Assembly (NCBI RefSeq): GCF_964275005.1
Contig: NC_092696.1
Coordinates: 28,090,953 to 28,154,952 of the forward strand
Reading direction: 5' to 3'
Origin: Diadema setosum
Lineage: Eukaryota > Echinodermata > Echinoidea > Diadematoida > Diadematidae
DNA length: 64,000 nt
The translations under genes were made by a program, and so were the position numbers. Below the pieces are notes generated by a model. It did not search any database, was not told the DNA's origin, and saw nothing but the letters and a program-made list of their open reading frames with translations. Positions 23,501 through 32,270 of the stretch are shown one piece after another (positions within the stretch are counted from its first letter, which is position 1; each line of letters starts with the position of its first letter).

Positions 23501-24967
23501 ACTTGTCTGGACTAACGACTTCCAGTCTAGTGGTATTACTCCTAACCACTCACGACCTAGCAACATGTACTCTGTACATTCCAGTACATACAGGGCTAGT
23601 CTACCTTGGTATGTTCCATACCTAACCTGGACTTGGACCTTACCAACAGGCTCAACTGTTTCTCCTGTGAAACTCACAAACGACTTCTCAGTCTGGTCCA
23701 TTTTCAAGTGGGACAAATGCTTTTCATAGTACGACAGTGGTATGATGCTTACGCTTGACCCTGTATCGACTTCCATTCGTGTCAATTTACCTTCAATCTC
23801 AATGGGGGCCAAAATAGCACCACTCTCAGACCTAACGCTAGAACTGGATCTAGTCCTAGACCTAGAACTACTCTCAGTCCTCAACTTGAACATAGTGTGA
23901 TCGTACTCAACATCACTTTCATTGTCAGAACCATCACGCTCACTCTCAGTCTCACTGTTTCCAGACATATCATTGTATTCATGACTTTCCTTTACATTAT
24001 GAATACCACCTTTCCTTTTCTGTCCTTCGTTTGCTTTAGTCTTTGACTTAGTCTTGGATCTAGAGTCTGTGTGTTCTTTGTTCTGATTTTTCATCGGTTT
24101 TGGCTTACTCCGGCACTTCCTTTCAATGTGTCCTTTCTTCTGACAGCATCTGCAAGTTGCTGACTTAAACCAACACTGATCAGGTGCATGGTTCCTCCCA
24201 CAACGATAGCACTCGCGTTGTTCCTTCCTCCCGCGGTTACCGCTGCCTGTAGAACCGTGCGACTTGCCGTAGACCGCATTCACAGTGGTGCTGGTCCTGG
24301 TTCCTGGTCTAGCGCCGCTGTAATCTATGCCATTCCGCGAACTCTGGTTCCGCATAGCACGGGCCTCTCCCGCTGCTGTTTCTCTCTGTAGCGCGTAGTC
24401 TACCGCTTCTCTGAACGAAAGTCTGGGGTTTTCCGTTGCCTTTTCCATTAACTTCAGCGAAGTTGGCTCGTGGGAAATGCCACTGATGAATCTATCGCGA
24501 AGCTGTTCATCGAGCTTGTCCCCGTATTGGCAGTTCAAGCTCAAATGTTTCAGCTGAACCACGTAGTCACTCGTCGACTCGTCGGGCGCTTGATCACGAC
24601 GGATGAACTTTCGTCGCTCCGCTACAACCATGGGCGTCGATTTCAAATGACGTCGCAAAACCATCTTCAGTTCGTTATAGGACTTCGATTGTGGGGTGGC
24701 TGGTGCTACCAAGTCTCGTACAAGACTGTAGTATTTCGGTCCGATAGAATGTAAGAACATGGCAGTGACCTGCCTTGCTAATGCTAGGTCCCGCTCCTCA
24801 GTGCGATCGCGTGCGCTCTGTACTGGCTCATCAGGCACCGCGAGCCCATTCGCCAATAGGTAAAGTTCGAACCGCTCGACGTAACAGTCCCAGTCTTCCG
24901 TGTCGTCGTAGCTGGAACTAAACGGTGGCAAAAATACCCTGTTCTGCCCCAAATTTGCACTCGCCAT
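20594..24967 (-). CDS. Gag-Pol polyprotein of the Ty3/gypsy element
   Basis: The start is set at the ATG at 24965-24967 (context ACAATGGCG, purine at -3 and G at +4). The frame runs 14 codons further upstream but has no other ATG there. This gives 1457 residues. Order: gag core (about 15-200); zinc knuckles CYRCGRNHAPDQC and CRCCQKKGHIERKC (about 253-285); a Ser/Arg/Lys-rich linker; aspartic protease with DTGS (401-404); reverse transcriptase with YLDD (690-693); RNase H with TDAS (D839) and TDNKPL. The integrase follows, with an HHCC finger (about 1059-1095, GHLG ... CETC) and the catalytic triad D1123, D1177 (TDNGSQF) and E1213 (NGQAERF). A GPY/F-like end (EGPLMYKVQ) follows. All catalytic residues are present. 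No chromodomain is seen. Confidence 0.93.
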   Translation of the reverse strand: MASANLGQNRVFLPPFSSSYDDTEDWDCYVERFELYLLANGLAVPDEPVQSARDRTEERDLALARQVTAMFLHSIGPKYYSLVRDLVAPATPQSKSYNELKMVLRRHLKSTPMVVAERRKFIRRDQAPDESTSDYVVQLKHLSLNCQYGDKLDEQLRDRFISGISHEPTSLKLMEKATENPRLSFREAVDYALQRETAAGEARAMRNQSSRNGIDYSGARPGTRTSTTVNAVYGKSHGSTGSGNRGRKEQRECYRCGRNHAPDQCWFKSATCRCCQKKGHIERKCRSKPKPMKNQNKEHTDSRSKTKSKTKANEGQKRKGGIHNVKESHEYNDMSGNSETESERDGSDNESDVEYDHTMFKLRTESSSRSRTRSSSSVRSESGAILAPIEIEGKLTRMEVDTGSSVSIIPLSYYEKHLSHLKMDQTEKSFVSFTGETVEPVGKVQVQVRYGTYQGRLALYVLECTEYMLLGREWLGVIPLDWKSLVQTSLGTSTLDQKVNVHRLSDQVVQKHEKLFDGQLGKLSHAKASIRVKDDATPVRTKPYKVPYALKAGVEQELDRLEKCGVLTPIEHSEWSTGIVPVPKKDGTVRLCGNYKCTVNPVLSPVAPPNINVDDILSSLSGGVTFSKLDLAHAYNQMELDENSKQYLVLSTHKGLFKQNRLVFGITTAPAIWQNAIDQVLQGLPGVQVYLDDILVTGSSQEEHMRNLDAVLTRLEQRGLKLKKEKCEFECNSVEFLGHRIDAQGVHTVEEKVKQIVNLPRPTDVSQLRSYLGLLNYYRKYVPNLAHVIAPLTDLLKSDRKFVWSEEAETAFIRSKELLQASDCLIHYDPQLPISIATDASPIGIGAVLSHVLPDGTERPIQFASRSLTKTERKYPQIEREALAIIFALRKFYMYIYGRRFTLITDNKPLTALLGPYKSLPTLAAERMQRWAMYLAGFDYEIRYRTSKANANADCFSRLPDSNEKREGREPGNVSVCHVDMLPTTHEELRNATRKDPILSKVLRYTLDGWPKQLPTEESELKTFFMRRTEITIEQGILLWGMRIIIPHKMQKAVLAELHQGHLGVVKMKSIARSYVWWPHLDSQIEECTKRCETCQVVQNQPAQTLLHPWIPASKPMERIHVDFAGPFEGLTYMVIVDAYSKWPEVFIMPSITSERTIDTLRSVFARYGLPQIIVTDNGSQFTSAEFQEFVHMNGIKHKRSAPYHPSTNGQAERFVQTLKQSMRASRSDGGSAQAKLDRFLLAYRNAAHSVTGESPASLFMKRQLRMRLDNLRPNIERRYAEQLHYQASLRDKRGKAIKMREFAVGQSILARDYTGKRKWVPGVVVEREGPLMYKVQVQTGFWRRHVDQLLSRLETEEDSQDQSQLGNKEFDPTRDPDSSRPSRSVLRDTFVLPRSVEEHPLGSQNTPVRVPETLRQQDTVDTQSEPDVQGAEVEQSPTQVLRRSQRKRKPPDRFSF

Positions 24968-25013
24968 TGTGCTAGCTGCACCCCTACAACTTAGAGAGTC
25001 GAATGTCACAAAT

Positions 25014-25031
25014 ATCCCATCCTCGTCGCCA
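25014..25031 (-). other. Primer-binding site, complementary to tRNA-Ser(GCU)
   Basis: The plus strand here, ATCCCATCCTCGTCGCCA, equals the 3' end of metazoan tRNA-Ser(GCU) plus CCA over 18 bases, as I recall that tRNA. The minus strand is therefore a perfect primer site, four bases inside the 5' LTR. Confidence 0.8.
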
Positions 25032-25035
25032 GTTT

Positions 25036-25166
25036 TGTTGCGTTCTTACTATGTGACAAACGACAATGGACACGGACACGTCCAGTTAGTAGCCATCATT
25101 TATTGGGAGCCCGTCGTCATAGCAACCACACTATGGCAAGCCAACAGTGCATAATCATACATAACA
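25036..25166 (-). repeat. 5' LTR of the gypsy element
   Basis: Identical to 19546-19676. It should contain the promoter for the minus-strand genomic RNA. Confidence 0.92.
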
Positions 25167-28018
25167 ACTACCATTTTTTTTTTTTGCTTAAATTCATCTG
25201 AGAGGTCGGACCTGTAAAATAAATACCAATAAAGCTATTGGGACGTCCGGGATAATATTAGAAATACGATCCGAAGTTTGATATAACCCTAAAAACCCCA
25301 TGTCGCCAGATCAAATCAGATCAAATTTTTTGTACCTCATTACATAGCCCTTCGAGTGCCTGAATGAAAAATAATATTACATAATAATATGATGTTTTGA
25401 TATTTTTCTAAGAGATAATTTATATCATGTCGCCAAATCGCAGTCAGATACGTTACCCTTTTTTTAGACTCTTGAGAGAAGATCAAAGAAATGCCGCATG
25501 GCAGTGTGATTTCATGTGTTAAACAAAGTCAACCTAACGCATACATGGAACCATGATTTATTCATTGAATCTCTTGTCATAAAATAGATATACTGATCCG
25601 AAGCCGCGGAAGCCTCATGTTACGATAAGCTGACATCAGATACGTTACTTAAACTTTGATTCATTTAGAAAAAAGCATGCTGTAAATAAAAACGAAGCTC
25701 AGATACTTTTGAATACTTAAGGCAATGATTAATCACACAGCAATTTTTTTTTTTGAGAAAATGAATATTTTAGTAGATAATAGTATGAGAACGGTAACGG
25801 CACGTCAGATACGTTACCATCAAAAGTGTCAGATACGTTACCAACAAAATAAAAGGTTATCCGCGCCGCGCTTTTGCGCGCGGGTTTAATCGGTTTACAA
25901 CGGGCTCTCTTGTTATGACTTGCTAAAAGGATAGTTCTAAGAGGAATTAGGAGTTTATTTGAAGAAAAAAATTGAAGTGGCCGATATGTCCAATATGAAG
26001 TAAAAGAATTAGTTTCAAACAAAATGTGGTGGCTCATCTCTTTTTATTTGGACATCTTTCTTGTACTTTATTTTGGACATCTCAGTCACTTCGGGGCCGT
26101 TTTCATGAAGGAAATACATATGTACTTAATTCTTCAAAGAGTTATATGCTGTAAAGTATTTCGTGTAAGTGGATTTCGATTATCTTGCAAAAGGTTAAAA
26201 CCTATACTCATCTAAAGCAGAAATGTACTATCACTTATTGTGGCATTTACAAAAAGTGCCGTCAGACATGTTACAAATTCATTTTCTTTCTGCTTTGTTG
26301 TGTTTGTGTGTGTGCCTGTGTGCGTGTTATGTTCCACAATAACATAGAAAGACTTTAGAGGCTGAGTTTTGGTACCCACCTTTTTTTTTTTTCAACTTCA
26401 CAGTAAACGCAACTACATGAACCTTTCATTATTACCTTTCATGATAATGTTGCATATTATTTACATAAAATGGGGATAGTATTATGGTTAAAGTCAAGAT
26501 CACTCCCTTCGTTGCAGGTTTATGCAGGGATGCCAAGTTCAAAGAAATTTTATGAGTGAGATTTTCATGACTCGGCATCTCGGCATGTGAATGTGCGCAC
26601 TAGCGAGGGTGTGGGAGGGGTTTTTCCCCCCTGTGGCCTTTAATGGTGCGATCAGGTGCATACTTAAGTTACTATTTTTTACTTATTTTGAAAGACAAAA
26701 GGGAAATATACCTTCATTCGCAACTATCACTTTATTTTTTTGAGCTTTGCTCATTATCGTGATTATTATAGGCCCAAGTTGCAGACTTCGCCCGATGCGT
26801 GAGAAAAATGGGTGCCATGCGTGAGATCGTGAGATGGTACCTAAATGCTTGAGTCTCACGCAGAATGCGTGAGACTTGGTAGCTCTGGTTTATGTTCTGA
26901 AATATCGATAGGATTTGATGTCTAACAATTTCTAACGTTTTGCATCAGGTTTTTGAATCATATGTTTGAGTGATCGGGGTTTGATGTGAATTGGTAGTTT
27001 ATTATGTCAATAAACATAAATACTTTGTCAGATACGTTACCATCGCTTATTGGTTCTTCAGACCTAATTTATTACAGACAGGAACAATGGAATTTGAATT
27101 TATATTTATCACTTGCTTATATCTTATTCCAATTTCATTCTTACCGTCTTCCGTGTATCATAATAACAAAATTTCGGAACTATATCAGAAAAGAAGCATT
27201 GTGGAATTGTGCCTGCTTGACTCGTATTTTACGTACATCTCAAAGTTTTATTGAAGAATGATCTAATCTTCTATCGATGACGAGAACATTTTTTTTTTTT
27301 TTACGTTTAGAATGCGGTGTTTTAACGAAAATAATCATATTGTGATGTTCTTACAAGTTAAAATGAATATATTGGCATGATTGGTGTTGGGTTTAAAATT
27401 GTATACTAACGGAACGTCTGCTGCGTCAGATACGTTACCACACACCGTTCTTCTTTCGATCCGAAGTGTATTTAATCTGACAGAGATGTTACCTAGCATT
27501 TGCTATTTATGAGAGGTATAATACTTGTTCATAAAGTTGCATACGTAATCAATGAGATTATTGTTGTAATTCAAATGCAGGTAAAAAGTTAGATTAGGGA
27601 AATATATTTCAAGCCGAAATATCTACCTGTTCTTGATTTTTATTTAGCCTTCATTTTATAGATTACGATAATTCTTATTACAAACTAGATCAAAGCTGAC
27701 TCCAAAATGTTTCCACGATGCTTGTAGATGTTTAAGCTTGTAGTTTTACATTATCATTGCCATTTTAAAGCAAGAAATAAGCAGACAATCAACAGTTTTG
27801 TGATGCTACCTCTGGTAACGTATCTGATATTTGGTTTTAATAATCGTGATTATGCAAAAAAAAAAGGACTCTACGTTTGGAAATGTTTCTAGGAAAAGTA
27901 TGGGCTCTCAAAAATCACCCATTGATTGTTTTGTATTCCTAAGGGAATAAAGTTTCTGAAATGATGAAAAATGAATGAAATCTCTGATGTTGATTTGTTG
28001 TCTTTTCTACAACGGTAA
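25167..28018. repeat. Body of the outer TIR element carrying a dispersed 15-bp motif
   Basis: GTCAGATACGTTACC occurs exactly at 25443, 25804, 25828, 27027 and 27425. One-or-two-base variants lie at 25635 and, inverted, at 27814. Weaker forms lie at 26261 and about 27477. Between copies the DNA is AT-rich without a gene; peptide frames here simply read through the motif (GNVSD on the minus strand). Subterminal repeats of this kind are known as transposase-binding sites in some DNA transposons, but here they extend through most of the body. Confidence 0.75.
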
Positions 28019-28044
28019 TTGCACGCTTTATCGGAGAATGGCCC
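28019..28044 (-). repeat. Right TIR of the outer element
   Basis: Exact inverted copy of 19455-19480, followed by TATA. Confidence 0.85.
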
Positions 28045-28276
28045 TATAATCAAGTGGTCTTTCATATACGGTACATTTTAAGGACCATGAACATGATGTG
28101 GGGAAAGGGGGTGGGGGGGGGGGGGGGGGAGGGGAGACGACATATCTAATCAGCCATCCGAAACTTGCACCTCGACTGCTACAGTGGTATCGTTGTAGTC
28201 AACCCCCCCCCCACTTATTTACGGCTACCATACATTGTGAGATCCGTCTGTCAGCTAGCTTCACGTTCGTACGAAA
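28045..28276. other. G-run/C-run region, possible 5' UTR
   Basis: A G-rich run at about 28098-28135 (potential G-quadruplex) and a C run at about 28204. The rest is more CpG-rich than its surroundings and leads into the candidate exon at 28277. Confidence 0.4.
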
Positions 28277-28360
28277 ATGACATCTTGGGTAGGGAATACA
28301 GACGACAACTTCAGTCGACCTCGGGAGGCGGAGTTGTTGCCACTGCTTGAGAAGTACGGA
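28277..28360 (+). CDS. Candidate orphan first coding exon
   Basis: ATG (context GAAAATGACA) opens 28 codons reading MTSWVGNTDDNFSRPREAEL then LPLLEKYG, followed directly by a splice-donor-like GTAAGAG. The peptide is acidic/helical and not low-complexity, and the local CpG content is raised. I do not recognise the family and find no matching second exon downstream, so it may be fortuitous. Confidence 0.25.
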
Positions 28361-29356
28361 GTAAGAGAATCTCGTGAAAATCCTCTAAAGATTACTCAAA
28401 TCACTTGATGCTTCTTGTCGTAAGTAGAATACTTCTAGTCTGTTATAATCTTGATGGTGTTGTAAAAATAACAGATGCGCATTGGTGGTACTTTACATCA
28501 TTATTACCACCCAATATTCCTCGGCTGATGCCGGGTAGTCCCACGTATGTATATAGGTGTTACTTTCGTTACCATTGCCATTGCGTTGCCATTGATTGTC
28601 AATTGATATGACATTATGACATTGCTATCTTCGTCTTCTTCTTCTTCTTGTCGGTAGTCTGCTTCCTTCAACGTATATTGTGATAGTGTGTGTTATAGGG
28701 GCAAGGTGCATGTGCCAGTGATTCACAGGGTGCAAGTGAAAAACTGCCTCGAAATTAGCTGCTGCTGCCTTCCGCCTTGACTGAAAGATCGGTCTGTATC
28801 TGGTCGTCGGGGAAATGTTCCGCGGAGACTGCGTCTGGCAGAACGGATCCCCTCCTTATACAGACCGAAGTCAATGATGCCGGCACCTGTGTAGAGCGGT
28901 CGCGCACAGATCAAACGTTACAATAAACCAAATTTCAGACAGCTTTATTACATTCGAACAAGTTTGACATGACATGACACATTATGCAGCAATATTTGGG
29001 GTAAATTTCTCACATTGTGCAATTGAAATACTCACAGTAACTAGGTTATAACACAGAAATTTTATCAATATCGCAACATCGCCGTTCGCAAGCTGTAAGT
29101 CGCCATTTTGAATCTGTTAGCCAATCACATGCGAGGTACGTGTTTTAATAAAAAAATACGTAGAAACTACCTCTATTTATCTAGTTAGAGCCAAATAAAT
29201 AATTTACTGGTATTTATTTTTGGCTCTATTTATTAAATGCCACCACTGATAATAGTGTTATACTGTCTGTAAACTTTGGTAAAGAGAAACAATAACATAA
29301 TATTGTGTAAAGCTGCATGTTGCACGATAAGAAGATGAGTGCATTGACTTGTTTTG
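28361..29356. other. Unassigned DNA
   Basis: No supported gene. A CpG-richer patch at 28730-28915 has an open minus-strand frame but no ATG at its head. Confidence 0.35.
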
Positions 29357-30690
29357 GGCCCTTTCACATCAGTCCGGGAAATTATTCATACCCGCTGATC
29401 ATGAGGTTCCCCATTCACTGTATCATCCATATCACATCTGACATAACTTGTTGCAAGTTTGCCCAGTGATATTTTGTTACACACAGAGAAACATGTCCAC
29501 TCTCCCTGATAATAAGAAGAACAAATTCTGTCTGCACTTTTTGACAAAAATCAAGTTTTAACTCTTTATTTGCCATGGTGGAACCCCCCTGTTTGCCACG
29601 TTATTCTGAGACACGAAGGTAGTCATGCTTTGGTATAGAATTCTGTTTTTCCAATCTATATAACTTCTACAAATTTCTGTTAAGCTGGACATGATAGTGA
29701 GCAAAGTTGAAGAGGAAAGCCATGCTTTGCTTTGATATAATTGTATGACAAATCTATTTCTATTTATTTTTTAAATGACCACTTGCTACATTACTGTAAA
29801 GGCATGACTTTTGCACATGTAACCGTGAGAGAAACTTAGAATTTACACGCAAATTTAATTGGGAACACCCCTTGATAGTCAATCACCTCATAGAATGCAA
29901 GCTGTATGTAATTTGTAAAAGGAACAAAAGCGAGAGAAAAGCTTTCATTGTACCGCGGGATTAGGCGATTTATCGATCGGTTTAAGCGGATTAGTGCATT
30001 CGAGCGGAATATGCGAAGTTGGCACGCCGTCGACTGAGCCGGACGTGCGAACGTGGCACATAAAGAGTTTCTAATCAACCAGCGTGCAGCACTGCGAGAT
30101 GCACTGGATGCAGCGGGATGCTTGCACAACATTAAGGTGCCCCAAAACAAAGGCTGGTGGGTTGCAGAATTCACGAAGAAAGTGAACCTACATGTATAAA
30201 TACCTACAGCATGTACAAAGTGATTAGTTTTCTGACAAATTTGAGTACCCATCCACTCTATCACTAGTATCAGTGTGGAATAGTAATTTGGAATTTATGC
30301 ACAAAGATCAGGTTAGTTCTGATTATATTTTTCCTCTGATTATGAGTACTTGTAAAATGATGTCAGACTTCACTTTCTTGGGGCTGGTTCGTGCGTGGAG
30401 AGGCAAAAGCCGCAGAAAAAAACACAGAAAATTTCAAGTTACATAGTAGATCAGTAGCCCTGCGTAGAGTGAACCCGCTGGCACCTGTGTTTCGGTGGGC
30501 CACTGCACATCAGTTGATTAAAACTTGATTTTTGTCAAAAAGCGCAGACAGATTTTTTTTCTTTTCATCATGGACAGTGGACATGTGTGTGTAACAAAAA
30601 AATCCATGTTTGAACTTGAGACAATTTAGATGTGAGATGGATGATAAGGGATTAGGGGTCCTCATGAGCATCTCGCCCACAGGGCTTCAT
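29357..30690. mobile_element. Large foldback element with arms of about 180-200 bases
   Basis: The left arm (about 29357-29562, containing TCTGCACTTTTTGACAAAAA and CACATCAG) is repeated inverted in the right arm (about 30514-30690, TTTTTGTCAAAAAGCGCAGA). The arms are diverged but collinear. About 950 bases between them include a coding relic. No superfamily could be assigned. Confidence 0.6.
29912..30199 (+). pseudogene. Unidentified protein-coding relic inside the foldback
   Basis: 96 codons with one internal stop (30035-30037). The reading FVKGTKAREKLSLYRGIRRF ... RISAFERNMRSWHAVD, stop, AGRANVAHKEFLINQRAALR ... NKGWWVAEFTKK is compositionally protein-like (Arg/Lys-rich, with WW and WH). 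The local DNA is richer in GC and CpG than its flanks. It is probably a fragment of a transposon protein; I do not recognise the family. Confidence 0.4.
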
Positions 30691-31149
30691 GAGCACCCAG
30701 ACCATGCTCATGGGGAGCGATCCTTATGAGCTGGAGCCTCCCTCATGAGAGGGTTTTCCCCGACTGACATTGTGTCACTGTCAATATAGATCTAATCTCT
30801 TTAGATTTTACAGTTGTATCAGAGATACAGCACCTGCATCAAGGTTTGACCTCTCATGCTAAGGTCTGACCATGTGCAAAACCACTATAGGTTTTCACAT
30901 GTACACTGTAGCAGGCAGTCAAATTTTGGATGGTGTTGTGGTCGAATCATGGGTGGCTTGCGTTCAGTAGTAATTCTACTACTCATCAACCACATATTTT
31001 ACATTGACCTCCTTTTCGCAGTGGCTTTCTTGTGTATAGAATAAAAAATATGAGTTGGACAGGCCGCGATACACTGGAATATTCACAAATCAAGAGAAAC
31101 ATATAAAACATTCTTCCTTGGCGGAAGTAATCTATATTATAATCAAGTA

Positions 31150-31640
31150 AGGATTGCCCTCATGCCTTCCCGTGCTTTATTTTGTGCGGCTATCTCCTCC
31201 GAAGCCGCCGGCTCTGGGCCCCCGAGACAGGTTCCGTCGGCAGCAAGAGGGTGTCTTCTATTTCCCGTTCGGGTTTCGTCCGCACTCCTCCTCCATGTCG
31301 ACGTCGAGAGCGGTACAAAAAAACAAAGACAAACAAAAGACAAACAACAATATCAGCGTTTGCGCGCTGGACTCCCGCTTCAGTGGCGAAAGCTCTATCA
31401 TTGTTCTTGGACACACACACACACACGCACACGATGTCTACGGGTTATATACAGCTCGCGCCAGCTCGCAGGCTCAGGTCGCACACACAGAACTCTATAC
31501 AATCTGTGGTAGCACAGTGGGTATTCTTGCTCGCCCAGCTGATCGTTCGCGGAGACATGATACACGCACTATGGGTACCGGGTACGGGCAATGATATCGC
31601 AGAGAGAGATGTGTATGCATGAGCCTGTCGCTGTGTTGCA
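31150..31640. other. GC/CpG-rich block of unknown role
   Basis: Unusually GC- and CpG-rich for the window, with a short CACA microsatellite at about 31411-31433. Open frames exist in several phases but none has a convincing start, motif or splice context. It could be a promoter/first-exon region or a decayed insertion. Confidence 0.3.
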
Positions 31641-31681
31641 TTGCATATCATGATGCGTTCTTGGTACACGGGAAGCTACGA

Positions 31682-31862
31682 ATGCCGTATTTTATTTTCA
31701 AAACTGTAGGATCCTCTGCAGCTCAGCTACGTCATTCAGTTTACTCTCAAGTCCGGTATCATTGTACTCAGACCGTTTAGCAGTGATGTCGACGGCTAAA
31801 TGTCCACTTAAATTTTGTCCTTGCCGATCGTGCCTTTCCATATCAGATTACAGGCCTGCGCC
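31682..31862 (+). repeat. Direct repeat, copy 1 of 2
   Basis: Shares ordered blocks with 32096-32270: TTTATT, CTACAGGAT-type, GGTATCATTGTA(C/G)TCAGAC, and CTTGCCGATCGTGCC. Confidence 0.7.
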
Positions 31863-31935
31863 TGTGTACGTACAACCATGTATTGACGATGGTTACAGGA
31901 AACACACTATCTGCGTGCACGTGATATGGGCTCTC

Positions 31936-32020
31936 ATATCGTCGGCCTCATGCCAGAAGGGCCTTAACACCATAGACTTTGTACACTGTTAGGGCCCTTT
32001 TGGCATGAGGCCGACAATAT
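31936..32020. repeat. Strong hairpin with 35-base arms
   Basis: ATATCGTCGGCCTCATGCCA and the following bases pair with TGGCATGAGGCCGACAATAT across a loop of about 15 bases. A miniature foldback element or a structured RNA are both possible. Confidence 0.75.
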
Positions 32021-32095
32021 GGTAATACATGGGTAGGTCATACAAGGGCATTTACGTACAGTTCGCCATTGGCGTGCCCAAATGAAAACAGCGAA

Positions 32096-32270
32096 TGCTG
32101 TTATTTTATTGTATTTTGCACAACTACAGGATACTATGCTGTTCAGGTACATCATTTAGTTTGCTCTCACGTCGGGTATCATTGTAGTCAGACTGTTTAG
32201 GACGGCTAAATATCCCAATTTTTATCCTTGCCGATCGTGCCCTTCCATTTCAGATTACACGCACCGCTGT
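32096..32270 (+). repeat. Direct repeat, copy 2 of 2
   Basis: Diverged copy of 31682-31862. The hairpin at 31936-32020 lies between the two. Confidence 0.7.

Larger units (their letters stand above)
19546..25166 (-). mobile_element. Ty3/gypsy LTR retrotransposon, apparently complete
   Basis: A 5.6-kb element on the minus strand: 131-bp LTRs, tRNA-Ser primer site, one long gag-pol frame and a polypurine tract. The LTRs are identical to each other over 134 bases, and the coding frame has no stop or shift, so the insertion is young or the element may still be active. A clean 5-bp target duplication is not visible (flanks GAAAC and ACTAC). The fused gag-pol, two zinc knuckles and lack of chromodomain or env fit the Mag/SURL-like branch; that placement is an inference. 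Confidence 0.92.
19455..28044. mobile_element. 8.6-kb TIR-bounded DNA element (outer shell of a nested complex)
   Basis: GGGCCATTCTCCGATAAAGC plus six more bases at 19455-19480 is repeated perfectly inverted at 28019-28044. Both ends are flanked outside by TATA (19451-19454 and 28045-28048), fitting a TATA or TA target duplication. Removing the LTR retrotransposon leaves an element of about 3.0 kb with no transposase-like frame, so it looks non-autonomous. The superfamily is uncertain: TA and TATA duplications occur in several groups. The perfect TIRs suggest recent mobility. Confidence 0.75.

Noticed and set aside
20594..25009. Polyprotein start at 25009
   Set aside because: The codon there is GTG and the first ATG is 14 codons downstream with a good initiation context, so 24967 was chosen.
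19541..25171. A 5-bp target duplication around the gypsy element
   Set aside because: Flanks GAAAC and ACTAC do not match under any LTR boundary I tried.
25729..27261. Small ORFs in the body of the outer TIR element as a transposase
   Set aside because: They are short, lack any catalytic motif, and partly just read the repeated 15-mer (GNVSD).
28723..28914. 63-codon minus-strand frame in a CpG-richer patch
   Set aside because: It would have to start at TTG, has no known motif and no splice context.
31154..31669. Five overlapping ORFs in the GC-rich block
   Set aside because: Open in many phases because GC content is high; no convincing start, domain or splice context.
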